Shown: piece after piece, positions 25,224-39,000 of the stretch
Numbering within the stretch: position 1 is the first letter of the stretch
Layout: each line of letters starts with the position of its first letter
Assembly: GCF_029227915.1 (NCBI RefSeq)
Contig: NC_079880.1
Coordinates: forward strand, 22,630,501-22,694,500
Origin: Hydractinia symbiolongicarpus
Lineage: Eukaryota > Cnidaria > Hydrozoa > Anthoathecata > Hydractiniidae
Direction: 5' to 3'
DNA: 64,000 nt
Position numbers and translations under genes: made by a program
The notes under the pieces: model-generated
Seen by the model: the letters and a program-made list of their open reading frames with translations, nothing else
Databases searched by the model: none
What the model was told of the DNA's origin: nothing

Positions 25224-25546
25224 GCGGTGGTGATCACACCTAAAATCTCCTAAATAATTTGGACTTAAAATATTGATTTCTATTTTTATATTGACATCCT
25301 TTTAGCATCCTTCCGTTTTGTGTGACAAAAAATTGAGCATATGTTTATCTTACAATTAATTATACAGATAAATTATGTTCACACAATTACTGTATCTGTC
25401 ATCCAAAACAGAAAATGCTTGATTGTTAGTAAACCTTTCTTCCTTCCGTACAACACAAACTAATTTTCATAATTTTTTAGTGTTTTTTCTAATATTTGAC
25501 CCTGAAACCTGCAAAGTTTAAAAGCTTAAGATCTGTGGTCACACTC
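25224..25546. mobile_element. MITE family A, copy 3 (decayed)
   Basis: Shares AATCTCCTAAATAA near the left end and TTTGACCCTGAAACC near the right with copy 1; the ends (GCGGTGGTGATCAC, GTGGTCACACTC) are degraded. Intergenic, between SPATA6 and BK-B. Confidence 0.55.
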
Positions 25547-26025
25547 GTGGAGTATCCTAATTAGTCCAGTGTTTCTTGCCTGATATCAAAGCCTACAACA
25601 CAAACGATGCTAAAAAGAACTCCTGGGGACGAGGTTGAGTGAACGCTCGATTTAGCATGTAGGACGTTCTACAAAAACCGCATCTCAACAATTTTTTTTA
25701 ACTAAATCAAATTCGTTTTTTATTTCTAATTTGTGAAATTAGTGGAGCCAGATATCAAGAACACAGAAAATGGTAGTTGTTAACTACGTTCCGTTATTCC
25801 GTTCTTTAAGGCTGTTGTGTTCATCTTGATGAAAGGGTCAGGATAAGGTTTACAAAGCCTGTACATGTCTGTAAAGAAATAAGTGTCAAGTAACCAAGAA
25901 ACTGGGGGCCAACATGGTATATACTGAACAACATGATGCACAACTTCACAATAGAACCGTACAACCTCCGATTTTGATGCAAAATTTTATATCAGGCGTA
26001 ATTTTTTCAGTCAGAAATGTTTTAA

Positions 26026-26128
26026 CAACCTTAACCCCAGGACTCTTCTACGCAAAATAATATTCTGGTAGAACGGCTCTGTTCCGTAAGAATATCATAG
26101 GCGTAGAAGAGCCCTCAAGAGGAGGTTG
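26026..26128. repeat. Foldback hairpin element H4
   Basis: CAACCTTAACCCCAGGACTC...CTACGC on the left pairs with GCGTAGAAGAG...GGAGGTTG on the right; the inner stem adds GAATAT and CCGT/ACGG pairing around a short loop. Confidence 0.75.
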
Positions 26129-26676
26129 GTGTTTTATACAAAGAATTCGAAGTGTGGATCGTCTCTTGAGAATCTACTAATGTTGGAATGGCTATATTCT
26201 GTTGATAATACGTGTTTTGATGTAAAACCAGTGTACAACTCATTTCAAGATCTTATATACCCTACGGAAGAAATTCTTCCGAAATCTATTTTCTAATTGA
26301 AAGGCCTTAAACATTTTTGTGAAACAGTTTTTCCGATTGGCGCTAAAGTGCAATTGTGCAGAACTTATTTTGCGAACAGGAATGAAAATCGTAAAAATTG
26401 ATTCCGCAAAAAAAATAATTTTTTTTTGGAGTGTATTTAACATTTAATTTCTATTTATATTACAATTTTTAAAAGTCTATATTTACAAATACAAGAACTA
26501 TAAAAGTGTAAAAACAAACATATAATCCTTAAAATGATTTATCCTTTTAATATTTCTGAATTCGAAACAAATTTGACAAGAAGTGCTTTCGTCTTCTTTT
26601 ATATGTTTCCACAAAAAAAAATCCGTAGATAAAAAAATGCATAAATATTAAACAAAATTTTTAGGTAAAAATTCTA

Positions 26677-26682
26677 TTTATT
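26677..26682 (-). terminator. Possible polyadenylation signal of BK-B
   Basis: The plus strand reads TTTATT here, AATAAA on the minus strand, about 350 bases after the BK-B stop. Other AT-rich hexamers lie nearby, so the choice is uncertain. Confidence 0.3.
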
Positions 26683-27034
26683 GCATCGTGTTAGCAAACT
26701 TTTATTTGCACTCCATTGAGCTTCCGAAAAATATTCTTAAGATTCCATGAGATTTTGGAATAATAAATTCATAAATTAGCGTGACAGGTTATATGAAGCA
26801 TCACCCAAAGATTATAGAACGATTTAAACTCGCTCATTCATGAAAAGATACCAATGACTGTAAAATATTGTGGTAAATTACTAATATTCCTGGGTCTTTC
26901 TTGATCAGGTTTGAAGCTCCTTAATCGCTCAGTTTTGCTAACCACACTACACGGCTTTAGCGTTGCACGCTTAAAAATAATTTAAAAACTAATAAAAATT
27001 TCTCAAGTCGTTTGATTCTTCAGTCATATGAACC

Positions 27035-30000
27035 TCATTCAACATTGAAATTAGAAGCACGTGAAACAAACGAGGCTAAACGCGTTAATTTTTTCTTCTT
27101 TTTTCCTTTTTTCTCGAACTGCATCAACACGAATACCAAGTCCGTTGGCGCCAAAACAAAATTAAAAGGCGGGAAATTAATGACGTATCTTTTCGTGCTT
27201 GGGATGCCAGAGCTTGCACGTTGTGCGTCACGAAATCGATACAACCCAAGACATATCATATTGTACGTTCGAAGTGCGTACAAAAATAAATCTCCAAACA
27301 AGCCACATTCCTGAAATGTTTAGAAAATTGAACAATCTATAATATCGTTTGTCAAATAGATAAAAGTAGATAAACAATGTCGGATTTTTCTTTGGTGTGC
27401 ATCGCGTGCCAGCATACATGAAAGTTCTACCAATAAAAATATCGTCTATAACAACAAAACCCCACTTATACTGCAAAAGGTCGAAAAAGTGTTAGTGAAA
27501 TACTTTCCGCCGTGTCATAAAAACTAAAAACAGAGTTTCAGAGTTTTTTTTATATATTATCAGTTTACTAATATCAGAGTTTCAAGGCCTTTAGTTTACA
27601 TTTTTTGGCGTCATCAGTTTACGAGCGCACAGTCAGGAAAAATATAGTTTAACCACTGAAAATAAACAAAAATATAAAAAATATCTTTTCCCAAACAAAT
27701 ACTTAAGGTTTTCAACATCACGTAATCTGATTTCAAGGTTTTCAAGGCCCCTTCCAGAAAAATATAAACTTTGGTTAATCCGAAAAACACGAAAGGTGTC
27801 TGTGCGAATTAATACAAGAGTAAATTTTAATTCTCTGACTGAATTTTAAACTTACCCCGAACTCCGATAACGGCCCTTCAAACAAAGATATTTGCGCCAC
27901 GCGACATCTGTTACGAACAGCAGCAATTTCCGGTGTTTCAAAAGAACCGGACGGTTGTTTTCCTTCTGCTAGAAGTTCATCCAACTCCGGGCTGACACTC
28001 CCAGTAACAAGATGTCGAACTAGTGTTAATACATCAGTGTTAAAATATGTCTAAAACAACAAAAACAAAACATTGATGATATACTAAAAACTAATATTAG
28101 TTACATCTAAAAAAGGGTCGCTTATATTTAATATTAGGTAAAAGTTTCACTGTTTTTTTCTTTATTTATTTCTTTTTCTTTTCTTTAGAAACAAGCCTTG
28201 TCATTTTCTCAGGAAAAGAGAATTCTTAGTTGGAAATTAGCTATTTGTCTCATCAATTGTGTCATACTTACAGCGCTGACCAACGAATCCAAAACAGAAA
28301 CAGTAAAGGCTGATCCACAAGCATACGGTTGAGTCAGAAAAATACCATCATCATCATATATATTCATATCGTCTTGATCTATGTACATTGCGTTTGAATC
28401 ACACACTAAGATAAAAAAATATGGTAAAGAAGTCTCCCGCAGGTGCGATGGTCAGTGTATTGTAACTTTAAATAACATGAGTAGAATGCAAAACAATCCT
28501 GATTGATTCTGAGGAATATTTTGTGAAATTACATCCAGATTAACAGGAAAAAAATTTCTCAGCATCGTTCTTATTCCCTGAACATTAATTATTACATCTC
28601 ATATTGATTATGTATTTGAATTAAAACACAGTTTGTCCAGGTATCAAAAAAACGACGCCTTTGGAAACGTTTATTTATGCCTTACACATTCTAATACTGG
28701 TGGTCCAGTGAATAGCGATCAGGCTTATCACGCGTTTAAATCCCACTCTGGCGCATTGTAGTGTTATGCGTATGTTTGGTGACTACGAGTCAGTTCGAAT
28801 GGAATAAGAAATGCATTACCAAAGTACATGTAACGGTAAATCTACATAAGGAAGCTAAACTTTCCCCCATTACTTACTATACATTCAACATGTTTCACAT
28901 CTAAATACCATAATTCGTATCCACGCCTACCTAGCTCTGTGATCATTGGAATATTAGCTCCTGTTAGAGAGCCTTTCATCTTAGCTGGTTTCACTGCATC
29001 GCCGGAACCAAAATTTGAGGGAGCTGGTGTGACCGCAGGAACTGACGTCATACGCGAAACCATGGACGGACGCCGACTTGCAGCAGTGCTGTTTACATTG
29101 CTTGGTGCATTGCTTACATCGATGACGCTTCCATTAATAGCTTGTTGTGCTTTTCCGATCTCCGTTTGAATGGCCAGTTCTGATTGGTCGAATGTCATGG
29201 CTTAAAAAGGGAAATCGACTTATTATTGTTTCGAAAGTCTCAGAATCCTAGTGCTGTATTAGAACATATCATATACTGCATTAACGTATCAAGTTGCGAT
29301 AACTTTTAGTATACTCTCCACCGCAGATAATAATTTCGATTTTGAACTAAAGGAGAGCTTGTTTATCCGTAAGGACCAACCTATCCTTAATAGAAACATT
29401 GCATTAGTGCCTTTGAATAACATTGCCTGACTTTGTCCCTACGGATTAAAGTCAGACAATTTAAATATCGAAGTTGTCGTTTGAACTTTGTACTTGAAAA
29501 ATGGCCGTCGTAAGGCCGAAACGTCGTAAGGAATTTAATTAGGTGCTTTGTCAACGATTTCATTATCACACTCAACCAAGTGTTAATGTTTTTGTGGGTA
29601 TGAATTATTTTATAGAGATTTTTTGAATTATTCCAAGATTACCTTCTAAGAAAGTCTAGTAATTTCTAGCAGATTCACTTGAGTATAATAATTTAAAAAT
29701 AACAAACAATTTTGAAACAACTTTAATGTATATAATATGGACTGTTGCGTGACTTAACTAACCTTTTAGATTCAGTGTAACAAGGATGACTTCTTTATCT
29801 GACAACGCTTGATGCTCGTCAGATTCTGAGCCATGACCAGGAGATAACAAAATGCACATGTCAGCAGTATTCACGTTTACAGCGCGAAGGTCAGAGCGAT
29901 TGTATGGCGCGCCCTGTTAATAGAAATTAAATATCATTTTACAGTTGTGAAATAATAGATTTGTAATTATGCTAGAGCTTGGAATATTCTTTTAGAAAAT

Positions 30001-33000
30001 TTGTTAGCAAAATAAATATCCTTGCTTTTTGCTTGTTGACTGACTTGTTAATTTGTTGTAAATAACTTACTGGAACAACATCCACATCTGGAAAGTTGGC
30101 TAAACTCGTCCACTAAAAAATAAATGGACAAAAATAAAAAACAAACTACACCGGACCAATTGACTGCACCGGATCGATTTATTGCACCGGGCCGATTAAT
30201 TGCACCGGAGCGAATAATTGGCCAGTTGCAACGTGTAGAAGGGCAGAAGGGCTTGAGTTTGATGACAATATTAACTATAATTTGACCATTCCTTCCTGCT
30301 CAGTGTCAAAAGGCAACTGATTTCCTATAGAATACTCTATGCGTGGTCCAGTTAACCAGTTTAAAATTCACTTAATTGAAGCCAGGCTTAAGAATATCAC
30401 ATCAGGAGGAGAACACACTGTTAGCAGTGCGTGTATAGCAAACAACTTTCATCAGAATACCTCTCTTTGCAAGAAATCTCCATCGCCGAGTATCACAACT
30501 TTTTTAAGACTTGCTGGAAGATTATTGCTTGCGCGAAGTGGCAATACCTAAAATAGAATAAAAATATGTTAGACGAATTCTTTCTGTAATAAAGCGTAGC
30601 TTCCTACAGGCTACAAGCCTTCTTCAGTGTCAGTAAGCAACTAAAACTAACAATCACATTTTTCACGATCGCTAGCTTCTATAACAAAAAAATACGCGAC
30701 CTACCAACTGTCTTAACCCAAGTGGAGGAGAGAACTTCTGTGACAAAACCAACACCACCACGTGGTTTTTAAACTTCTCACTTGCAGCTTCTTCTAAAGT
30801 CTAAAATTTAAATGACGAAGAGATGAATGTAACCTAGTTTATATATTCTCCTAATAAGCTGATACTTAACTCTGTCACTGTATCACTACTCAAACACCTA
30901 TTCAATTTTTACTGCTTTGCAGGTTCTCTCTTTATACAGTAGTCTCTCTAATTAACGGACACTTTACAGTGCGGACAACTCCAATTAACGAAAAAATTTC
31001 ATTACACCGGACTAATCCTAGTCAAAGTCTCATAAGAAAACTTTCTAATTAGCGGACAAGCAATTAACGGACACATTTTCTTGTCACCAAAAGGCCTTTT
31101 TGGATATTTTTCCCTTCTAATCAGCGGACACCTCGAGAATTTTTTCAAAGTTTTTAAGATTTTATTGGTCAGAGTAAGGAATATCTACTTTGTATAGTTT
31201 ATATAGTGTAGTATATAGTTTATTGGTATTTTGGAACAAAAACGTACTTTCATATTTTTTCTTGTGTTGACATAAAAATCTTTGTATATCTTAAAATCGT
31301 CTGGAATAATCGTCCAAAAGTCTGAAATAATCCAATTTTCCCCCGAAAAATCAAAATAAATCAATTTTTCGACTCAACATTAGTTAACTTTGTAAAAAAC
31401 AGACACCACTAATTAGCGGACAGATATTTTTCCGCCAATGGTGTCCGCTAATTAGTGAGACTACTGTCCATCCTTTCATGATCTCAAACAAATTTTCTAA
31501 CTCCTTGCAAATTAGAGATAGAGAGAGTCAACGATATTTGCCAAGGATTGTGCTGTGATTGAACATATATTTCCCATATACATGTACACAAATAAAAATA
31601 TATATATGTAGCATTAACTGGTATATATGAATACATAAAACACGTTGATGTATAGACATGCAAGTATACATGGAGAAATGCCTAATTATCTTACCAGCTT
31701 AGCGGCTGCAAATGGTCGACTTTCACACCAGTAGAATGTTCCACTTTGATCAAATTTTGGTCTATCACCATTTGGATAGTAATCGTCAGTTAAATTATGT
31801 GTCCTAAATAAAATATGTACCAAATTCTAAAACATTGTTCAAAATGGCACGATAAAAATAGAAAAGGAGAAAAATTACAAGGAAAAAAATTACAAGACGA
31901 AAATGAAAAAAAATTCTTGTAGATATAGGCTTATCATGGCACATCGTTTGTAGTTATTCTTAACAAAAGACCACTTCCCATCTCCCAATTAAAGTTTTTT
32001 CCTAGCTGCAACGTTTGCATTTTGCAGGTTTTGAAGCTATCACGAGCAAAAGTCTAAGCATTTGCGAATGGAATTTTTTTAAACAACTCATAAAAACACA
32101 AAAAACGTTGCCATCTTCGTAATGAAAATTGAGCATATAAGGGCTATCAGTGCTTAAATTGTTAAGAATGATTCTTTGATCAGATGTCGACTTGGAAATT
32201 GGGTGCTGTCAGTAAAATTATGCTCCTCAGGAATCAGTATTTTGTATATCAAAATGAAGTAGTTGACTTATCCTACGGGAGGTCAAGACAGACAACAAAC
32301 GGATATTATCAAAACTAGTTTTTTAGGTGAAAAAATCTAGGGAAATCCCTTGAAAGTATTTGCTATTTAGTATATAATATTTCGTGTCTACGTGACACAA
32401 CTTTTTTCATCAATATAGAGATTAATTATTGTTCGCTTGTACTTCAACTGCAATCAGAAAAATTCCAATCTAGTGCTTCAAAATCTTTTGATCTTAAAAA
32501 CGTGTGTCACTATCGATCCGTAAACTAACAGATGATTTAATACAGGATTCCTTTTCTATTTTGTTTTTTAGTAAAACTCTTCTTAAATAACGAGCAAAAA
32601 AGGTTTTTCTTACACTTTTTTTTTTTCTTCGGCTTCACCTTCCAGTAAATATAACGCATCCATTTCAACTTTAGTTTCTGCTTTCATTTTAAAACTTTTG
32701 GCTTCAATTTGATCTCTTCGGGCTAAAGTCAAGTTTATATATTAACACCCGTTGTTTGTCTCTGCGCAATAATACAGCTAATACAGATACACGAAAAAGC
32801 AAACGTGAATTTATCGGGTTTCCGTCCAGTTGAAACATATATTTCAATGCCATACAATAAACTTCCAAACTGTAAACCAATTTAACCCTTTAACAACGGA
32901 TCACGTATATCTACGGTTAAAAATTGACCAAAAAATACCCCTATGCTAGACGGGTTTTTTTTGCGAGTTTCATAGAAAAGGATGACTTAAACTACCCAAC

Positions 33001-36000
33001 ATAAGCCAACCAGTATCAATTAATCTATTTTATTGTACTGGTAAAAGCTTAAATTAATTAGGTTAAAACTTGGATTTTATTTGGACCCTTTACAGCGTTC
33101 AAACTTCACAAGAGTTTGTTTACTTTTTTGTTTATATGTTAGCCAGTCGCTACAGGAAAATAGCGCCCGCTCACGTGATCGATATAAGCCAATAAAAACG
33201 TCAGATACGAAGAAGACATTACACTGCCAAGTACTAATTCTACTTTGCAACCAGTTGGAACTGAAATTATTTTTTGATAAAAAAGAGGTCTTTTAAAAAA
33301 CGGGTGTGTTAAGACTACATGTAGCAGCTACCTCTTCTACATCTACACTTTGCCATACGTTCTGGATCAGCTAGATCTTTATGACAAACACTGCAATATT
33401 TCGAAGCTCTAAAAGTAAAAATGGATGGACAATAACAAATCGTCTTTTATAATTATTACAGATTGAAATTAGGATGTGAAATGTTACTATCTGTACGTCT
33501 TTTTAATTATTCAGTAGGAGAGGGATTGGAATAAATTTCAATTTGGTTGTTTAAGGAAGAGAGTTTTGAATCTGATCAACCCTAACACCTCCAGTCATTC
33601 AACCCCACTTCTCTTACTGTTCACCCATCTTTGAAAGTTTCATTCTTTCTTGACAGCTAATAAGTAAACACATAACTAAAACCCATACTTTGCAACATCA
33701 GTGGCATTTTGAGCAAAAAAGAAGCCACGTGTTCCTTTCAGTAGCTTCAATGTTTTGTCATTAGGATTTATGGCGAAACTAAATAAAAATAAAATTTTGT
33801 TAATAAGATTTTACTTTGACTAACTGTTGACACATGAACTAAACTTAACTGCTTCAAAAGTTGGACTATTAAAAAAAGCACCAAATTTTTATCCCATTAC
33901 GTATTCTCAGATCCTAGCATACGGCTGGCAGGTCAGAGGATCAAACCTCCAATCTCCTACCAAAGAAATCTAAATCTTTGCACAACATTCTAAAATTGTC
34001 AATGTTCACTTGTTCACAACAGACTAACACTTTGAGTCCTATCTTTATTTTTTTGTTAGATCCAAGACCTTAAACAGTACTAATTCTATTTTCTTGGACA
34101 GATCTTCACTGACAATGGCATAATTTATTCAGTAGATACATAGCACATGTCAAATCATCCACATCTTCAGTTTGACATGTGAATTTTTTGTTTTCTAACA
34201 GGGGCAACTTACTATCTTTCCTTATTTGGAAACTTCATCTCAACTGCAATCATCATGAGATTCAATTTTTCAAAACACAATCTAAAAAAATTATAAATTT
34301 ATTTATCTGAATAAACAACAACTTTAAGGTTATGCAACAATGGAAAACATGAATAAAACAATTTTAAAAAAGGTATAGTTAAGCTCAGCAAAACACAAAA
34401 AAATTTATGGAGAAACACTAACTCAACAGCTTGCGGAAAACTCATTCCAATGAAGGAATCAGACAAGGTAGCTGTGTACATCTCATTTGCTGCACCAGTC
34501 ATGTAAGCTACTTTCCATAGCTCAGATTCATGTATTTCTTCATCAATCTAAAAAAAATTTTAAAACAATCACAAAAAGGGGAACTCTACAAGGTGTGTGT
34601 GTTCTTTCAGCCACAGTTCGTGTGAGTCCTAAAGAGACGCGAGTCTGATATTATTTTCGTTTTTTAATTCGGCTGATTTAAAAAGAAAACACAGAGTAAA
34701 AGTTTATTTCCATTGTAGTAAATACATTGTATTTTACCAAAACATTAACAGAAAAGCACAATTATGACTTATATAAATCTAAACATGAGCCAAATTTATA
34801 GACTTGCATCAAGCCACACCAAAAAAAACACACACAACATAAACCATAACCTATGAGAAACTAGGGTTATGGTGGTGACTAATTCCTTCAACAGAACTAA
34901 ACAACGCAAAAATTGTTTTATTGAACAAAAAAATAAATAATCCCATACTGTATCGCTTCTCATAGCAAACAGATTTGCAAGCAGTGTGGAAAATCCTGGA
35001 GCGTTACAACTCTGAGCAATGAATCCAAGTTTTAACTGAAAAAGAAATAGTTTTTGTTCTAAGGATATAAAAAAATTAGGAATTAGAAATAAATTTAAAT
35101 TCTATTTATTAGTAACACACAAAAGGTAAGTGTAAATTTATGGGTTACAAAAAAATGTTCTTTCTACCTCATCAATGCATACAATATCATCGCCAAGCTC
35201 CCGATTCCATTGTGGGCAGTTTAGTAAATGTGACTTAAGATAAGAAATAAAGTATATGAGTATATGACACACTTATATATCAAACTAAATTTGATGAGAA
35301 AATTATTGTAAATATTACATTCGAATACTTCAAATTCTTCAAATGCGTAACCATACACTTAATACCTGTGCAGAAAGAAGAACTTTTAGAAAAGAATCAA
35401 GCTGTTTTTTATAAAGACCTTACACAGTGTGAAATCTCTTCCATCCCCCCCCCCCATTTAATGTTTTCCCCCTGCTTCCCTGAATTAAATTTTAGATTCC
35501 ACTCCTCTCGGTTGCATGCCAACTTTACATTTGCCATACGACAACAAATGAAAAATAAAAAAATAAAAAAAGGCTGTGCACGCTAAGCAAACTGACAAAT
35601 GTCACTTGAACCCAAATTTTCCTGTATAATATTCAAACTATTCACAAATATTTACATCTCTACCCTGATTAATGTTTTCACATCTCTCGATAAGGGCTCC
35701 CCCACTATAAATCTCTGAATTTTCTGTCCCTCCCTCCCTCCTAGAGGGGGGGACTTAAAATTATCAACACCCCAAATTTGCTAGGGTGGTACACATTACA
35801 TCTTTTTAATTATGCAGCAATGTATACCTTGTTTTTGTTCATCATCAGTTGGACAATACATCGAATACGCTCATGATAATTCTTTACTGATATAACTCTA
35901 AAAACAGAGTACAATTATTAAAAAACCTTTTTATGCAGTCAGAGTTTTAAAGTTATTTTGTTCATCAAAAGAATCCAAACCTTGTAATATTGGCCGCATC

Positions 36001-39000
36001 TTCTTCATCTGGGTTGATACACTTCTTGTTGGCTAAAATTATTACAGCATCAGCTTGTCGCATCTAAAGGAAAAAACATAAATATAAAAAAAAGAATGCC
36101 ATTTTCATTAATAAGAGTTTTGACGTATGAGAAGTCAAAAAAACACCAGAAATTCATTTTTTTTTAAATTTCATTAGAAAGTTATTAAAACTAGCAAAGT
36201 GAAGTAACTATTTAATTTACTTTGTGGTTTTTGCAAAAAGGGAACTTCCCACTTGCATACTATTTTCATATCAAACTAAATTTGGAAAAAATTACGGTAC
36301 CTTTGTACGGTGACAGTCCATAAATCTATATATAGTGCCAATAAAATATGATGCTTTTGTTATATTTCTTTGAAGTGCTGCTTGCATTTTTAAACTTGGG
36401 TATTTTCTGTAAAAATATTTTATATGCAAAATAGTCCATATAAGAAATAACACTCTGGAAAGAACTTAATTGGTAGCATTTCTAAGGTAAGACTTTTTGT
36501 ATAAAGATTTTTTTTCAAAAATAAAAATTTCTTACGGTGACAAAAATACAACAGTTGTTTGAGTGTCTTCTCTGTCTGGATGCAAGAAATCCTTGAAAAA
36601 CGATTCCACGCTCTCTTCTGTTATATGACCAGCGACAATAACATGCCTAAAGCAAGAAAAGCATTAAACATTGTCTTTTTAAGAATGAGAAAAAAACAAT
36701 CAAAGTAATTACAAAGCTCTTACCTTTTTCCAGGTGTTGGCTTAAATTCTCTATCATATTTCGTATGTGAAGCAAAAAATTCTTGAATAGCAGGAATATA
36801 TGATGCAAATAATGCCTAAAACATGACAAAAAGTTATTTTAATTAAATAAGACTATTAAATCATTCACCTCGTGAAAACAGCCTTAGGAAATAAGCAAAA
36901 GCCTACAATATTATGTTGCATTGGTTCTCACTTACTCAATATGTAATATAACGTATAACAAAAAATTAGCTTTTTCAGAAGTAATGTGCATATCAAAACA
37001 ATCAAGTGTTTTTCTATCTGTGCTGCATTAATCAACTTCATAAAAATGTGCAGTATAACATTAATTTTATGAAACATTCACAAAGCTTTGAGAGGTACTT
37101 TTTTTCTTAACAAAAAATTTAAAAGCATACCAATCCAAAACAAATAAAAGCCATTGCAAAAACTCGTCCAAGATAAGTATGACAATAAATATCACCATAA
37201 CCAACTGTTGACATTGTCACCTAATAATTGAAAACAAAATTTTAGCTAATAGAATTGAAACAATTGAAAAATATAAAAACCAACTTTATTACACAAATAG
37301 AGCACACATCAGCACATTATAATTAAAACCCTTTTTTTTAAATTATCCTAGCTGCACTTGTTTAAAAAAAATAACAGAAAATGTATTTTATCCCAATAAC
37401 CTTATACAAAATTTAATAGAAAAATTATACTTAATTCTGGCCACAAAATCAATATAACAGGTAGGTTTCACAAAACTGAATATGACATAGAGAGATAACA
37501 GGGAAAAGTTGTTAAAAAAAACAAATTGACTGAAAAATTGATTTTTAATTGGCTATTGTTCATCAAGAGACAAAATAAAAACAAAAAACAAGATAAAGGC
37601 TCCCAATCTCAAGGTAGTTGATATAAACTAATTGTGTGCAGGTAGAACATAAAAGACGCACTTGATTGTACGAGGTGTTAACAATCTGTAGTCCAATCAA
37701 CTTTTTTGAATAAATAGCAAGAAAATAATAAAAAACGTATTTACCAATAAGAAATAGGTTGCTTCAAAGTAATTTATTGTGTGGTTATTCTGATATCTGA
37801 TAGGATACCATGGATCACCCGTGTTCTCAAGCTAAAAAAATGTTTGATGTATTTTTCTAACTTCAAAAAATACTTAAAATATACTTTTTATTTTTCTATT
37901 TAATACATCACTTAAAATTATTAGTTAAAGCTCTGTGTATAGTTCTATATTTATTTGCGGCTACTTTCATAGATAGAAAAAATATTTCATTTTTTACTCA
38001 AAAAAAGCAAGGACAAAAAGTACAGCCAAACATATACTCCTTTTTGGAATTTAATATCCATTTAGTGTATGACTAAAGTATACTTGATTGACATGCTAAA
38101 TCACAGACTACTGTGTTATTTTGAATTTAAATTTCCAAAAAGGTTTAGTACAGTTGTTTATTTTAAAATAACTAAATTTTGCAAGAAATAAATTCTGTGA
38201 GAATTAACTTTGAACGAATGACAAAACAATTTTTAGAATTTTAAATAGCAAATTGATCAAATATATAATAAAGATTTTTGGGAAATAAAAAATACCAAGG
38301 AAGTGCATAGATAGTTCTTTCCTAACTGAAGTCTTTACTTGGATCATTTCTTTTTTATCTTTAGCAAAAGAATGTATATTTGGCAAAAATGAGAAATCTT
38401 TTTTTTTTTCAGATAAAATCTGTGAAAGATCCCCAAAACCAGAAAAGTTAGTTCCCGCAAAATTAAGTTTTTCACAAATCTTTTCTTTTAAAGAAGTATA
38501 AAGTGTAAGTCTTACCAAGTGTACCATTCCAGCTGAAGAAAGCCACAAAGCAAAGAAGTTTCCAAAAATCTCTGCCATCTCTAAACTTGACCTAAGTCAG
38601 TAAGCAAAAAATCTTAACAACTTTTCTTAATTAGAAAGACAATTTGAAATCAGGCACCATGTAAAAGTGTTGACAGAAAAACTTCGAATTAAAACAAAAC
38701 CTTACCCAGCATGCAATACATTTAAAAACTGCAAAATTTCAGCAAAATTTATCATGTACACAACACGAAGGAAGCGAAACCCTGAAAATAAAAAAAAAAT
38801 GACAATGAAATAAAAAATCATTTTTGAAAAAGAAAAGAAAATATAACGTCAAAGGGGTGATTTTTTTAAGGCATATGCAAATACTACCTAGCCAGTTACG
38901 TTCCAAAATGACAGCTACAAAAACTGAAGGTACTGTCAGCAAATCCACAATGGTTAAAGCATCCATTGTCCAAAATGATAATTTGTCGTTTGCAGCAATA

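Larger units (their letters stand above)
24113..27034. other. Intergenic region between SPATA6 and BK-B
   Basis: Contains the 3' UTRs of two converging genes, the 30-bp array, hairpin elements H2 and H4, a single hairpin-family arm at 25621-25638 and MITE family A copy 3. No coding exon seen. Confidence 0.6.

Noticed and set aside
28878-28930. Longer BK-B exon 26 ending at the stronger GTAAGT donor (28877)
   Set aside because: It adds 53 bases, shifts the frame into the calcium-bowl exon, and the donor at 28930 gives the same junction phase as BK-A.
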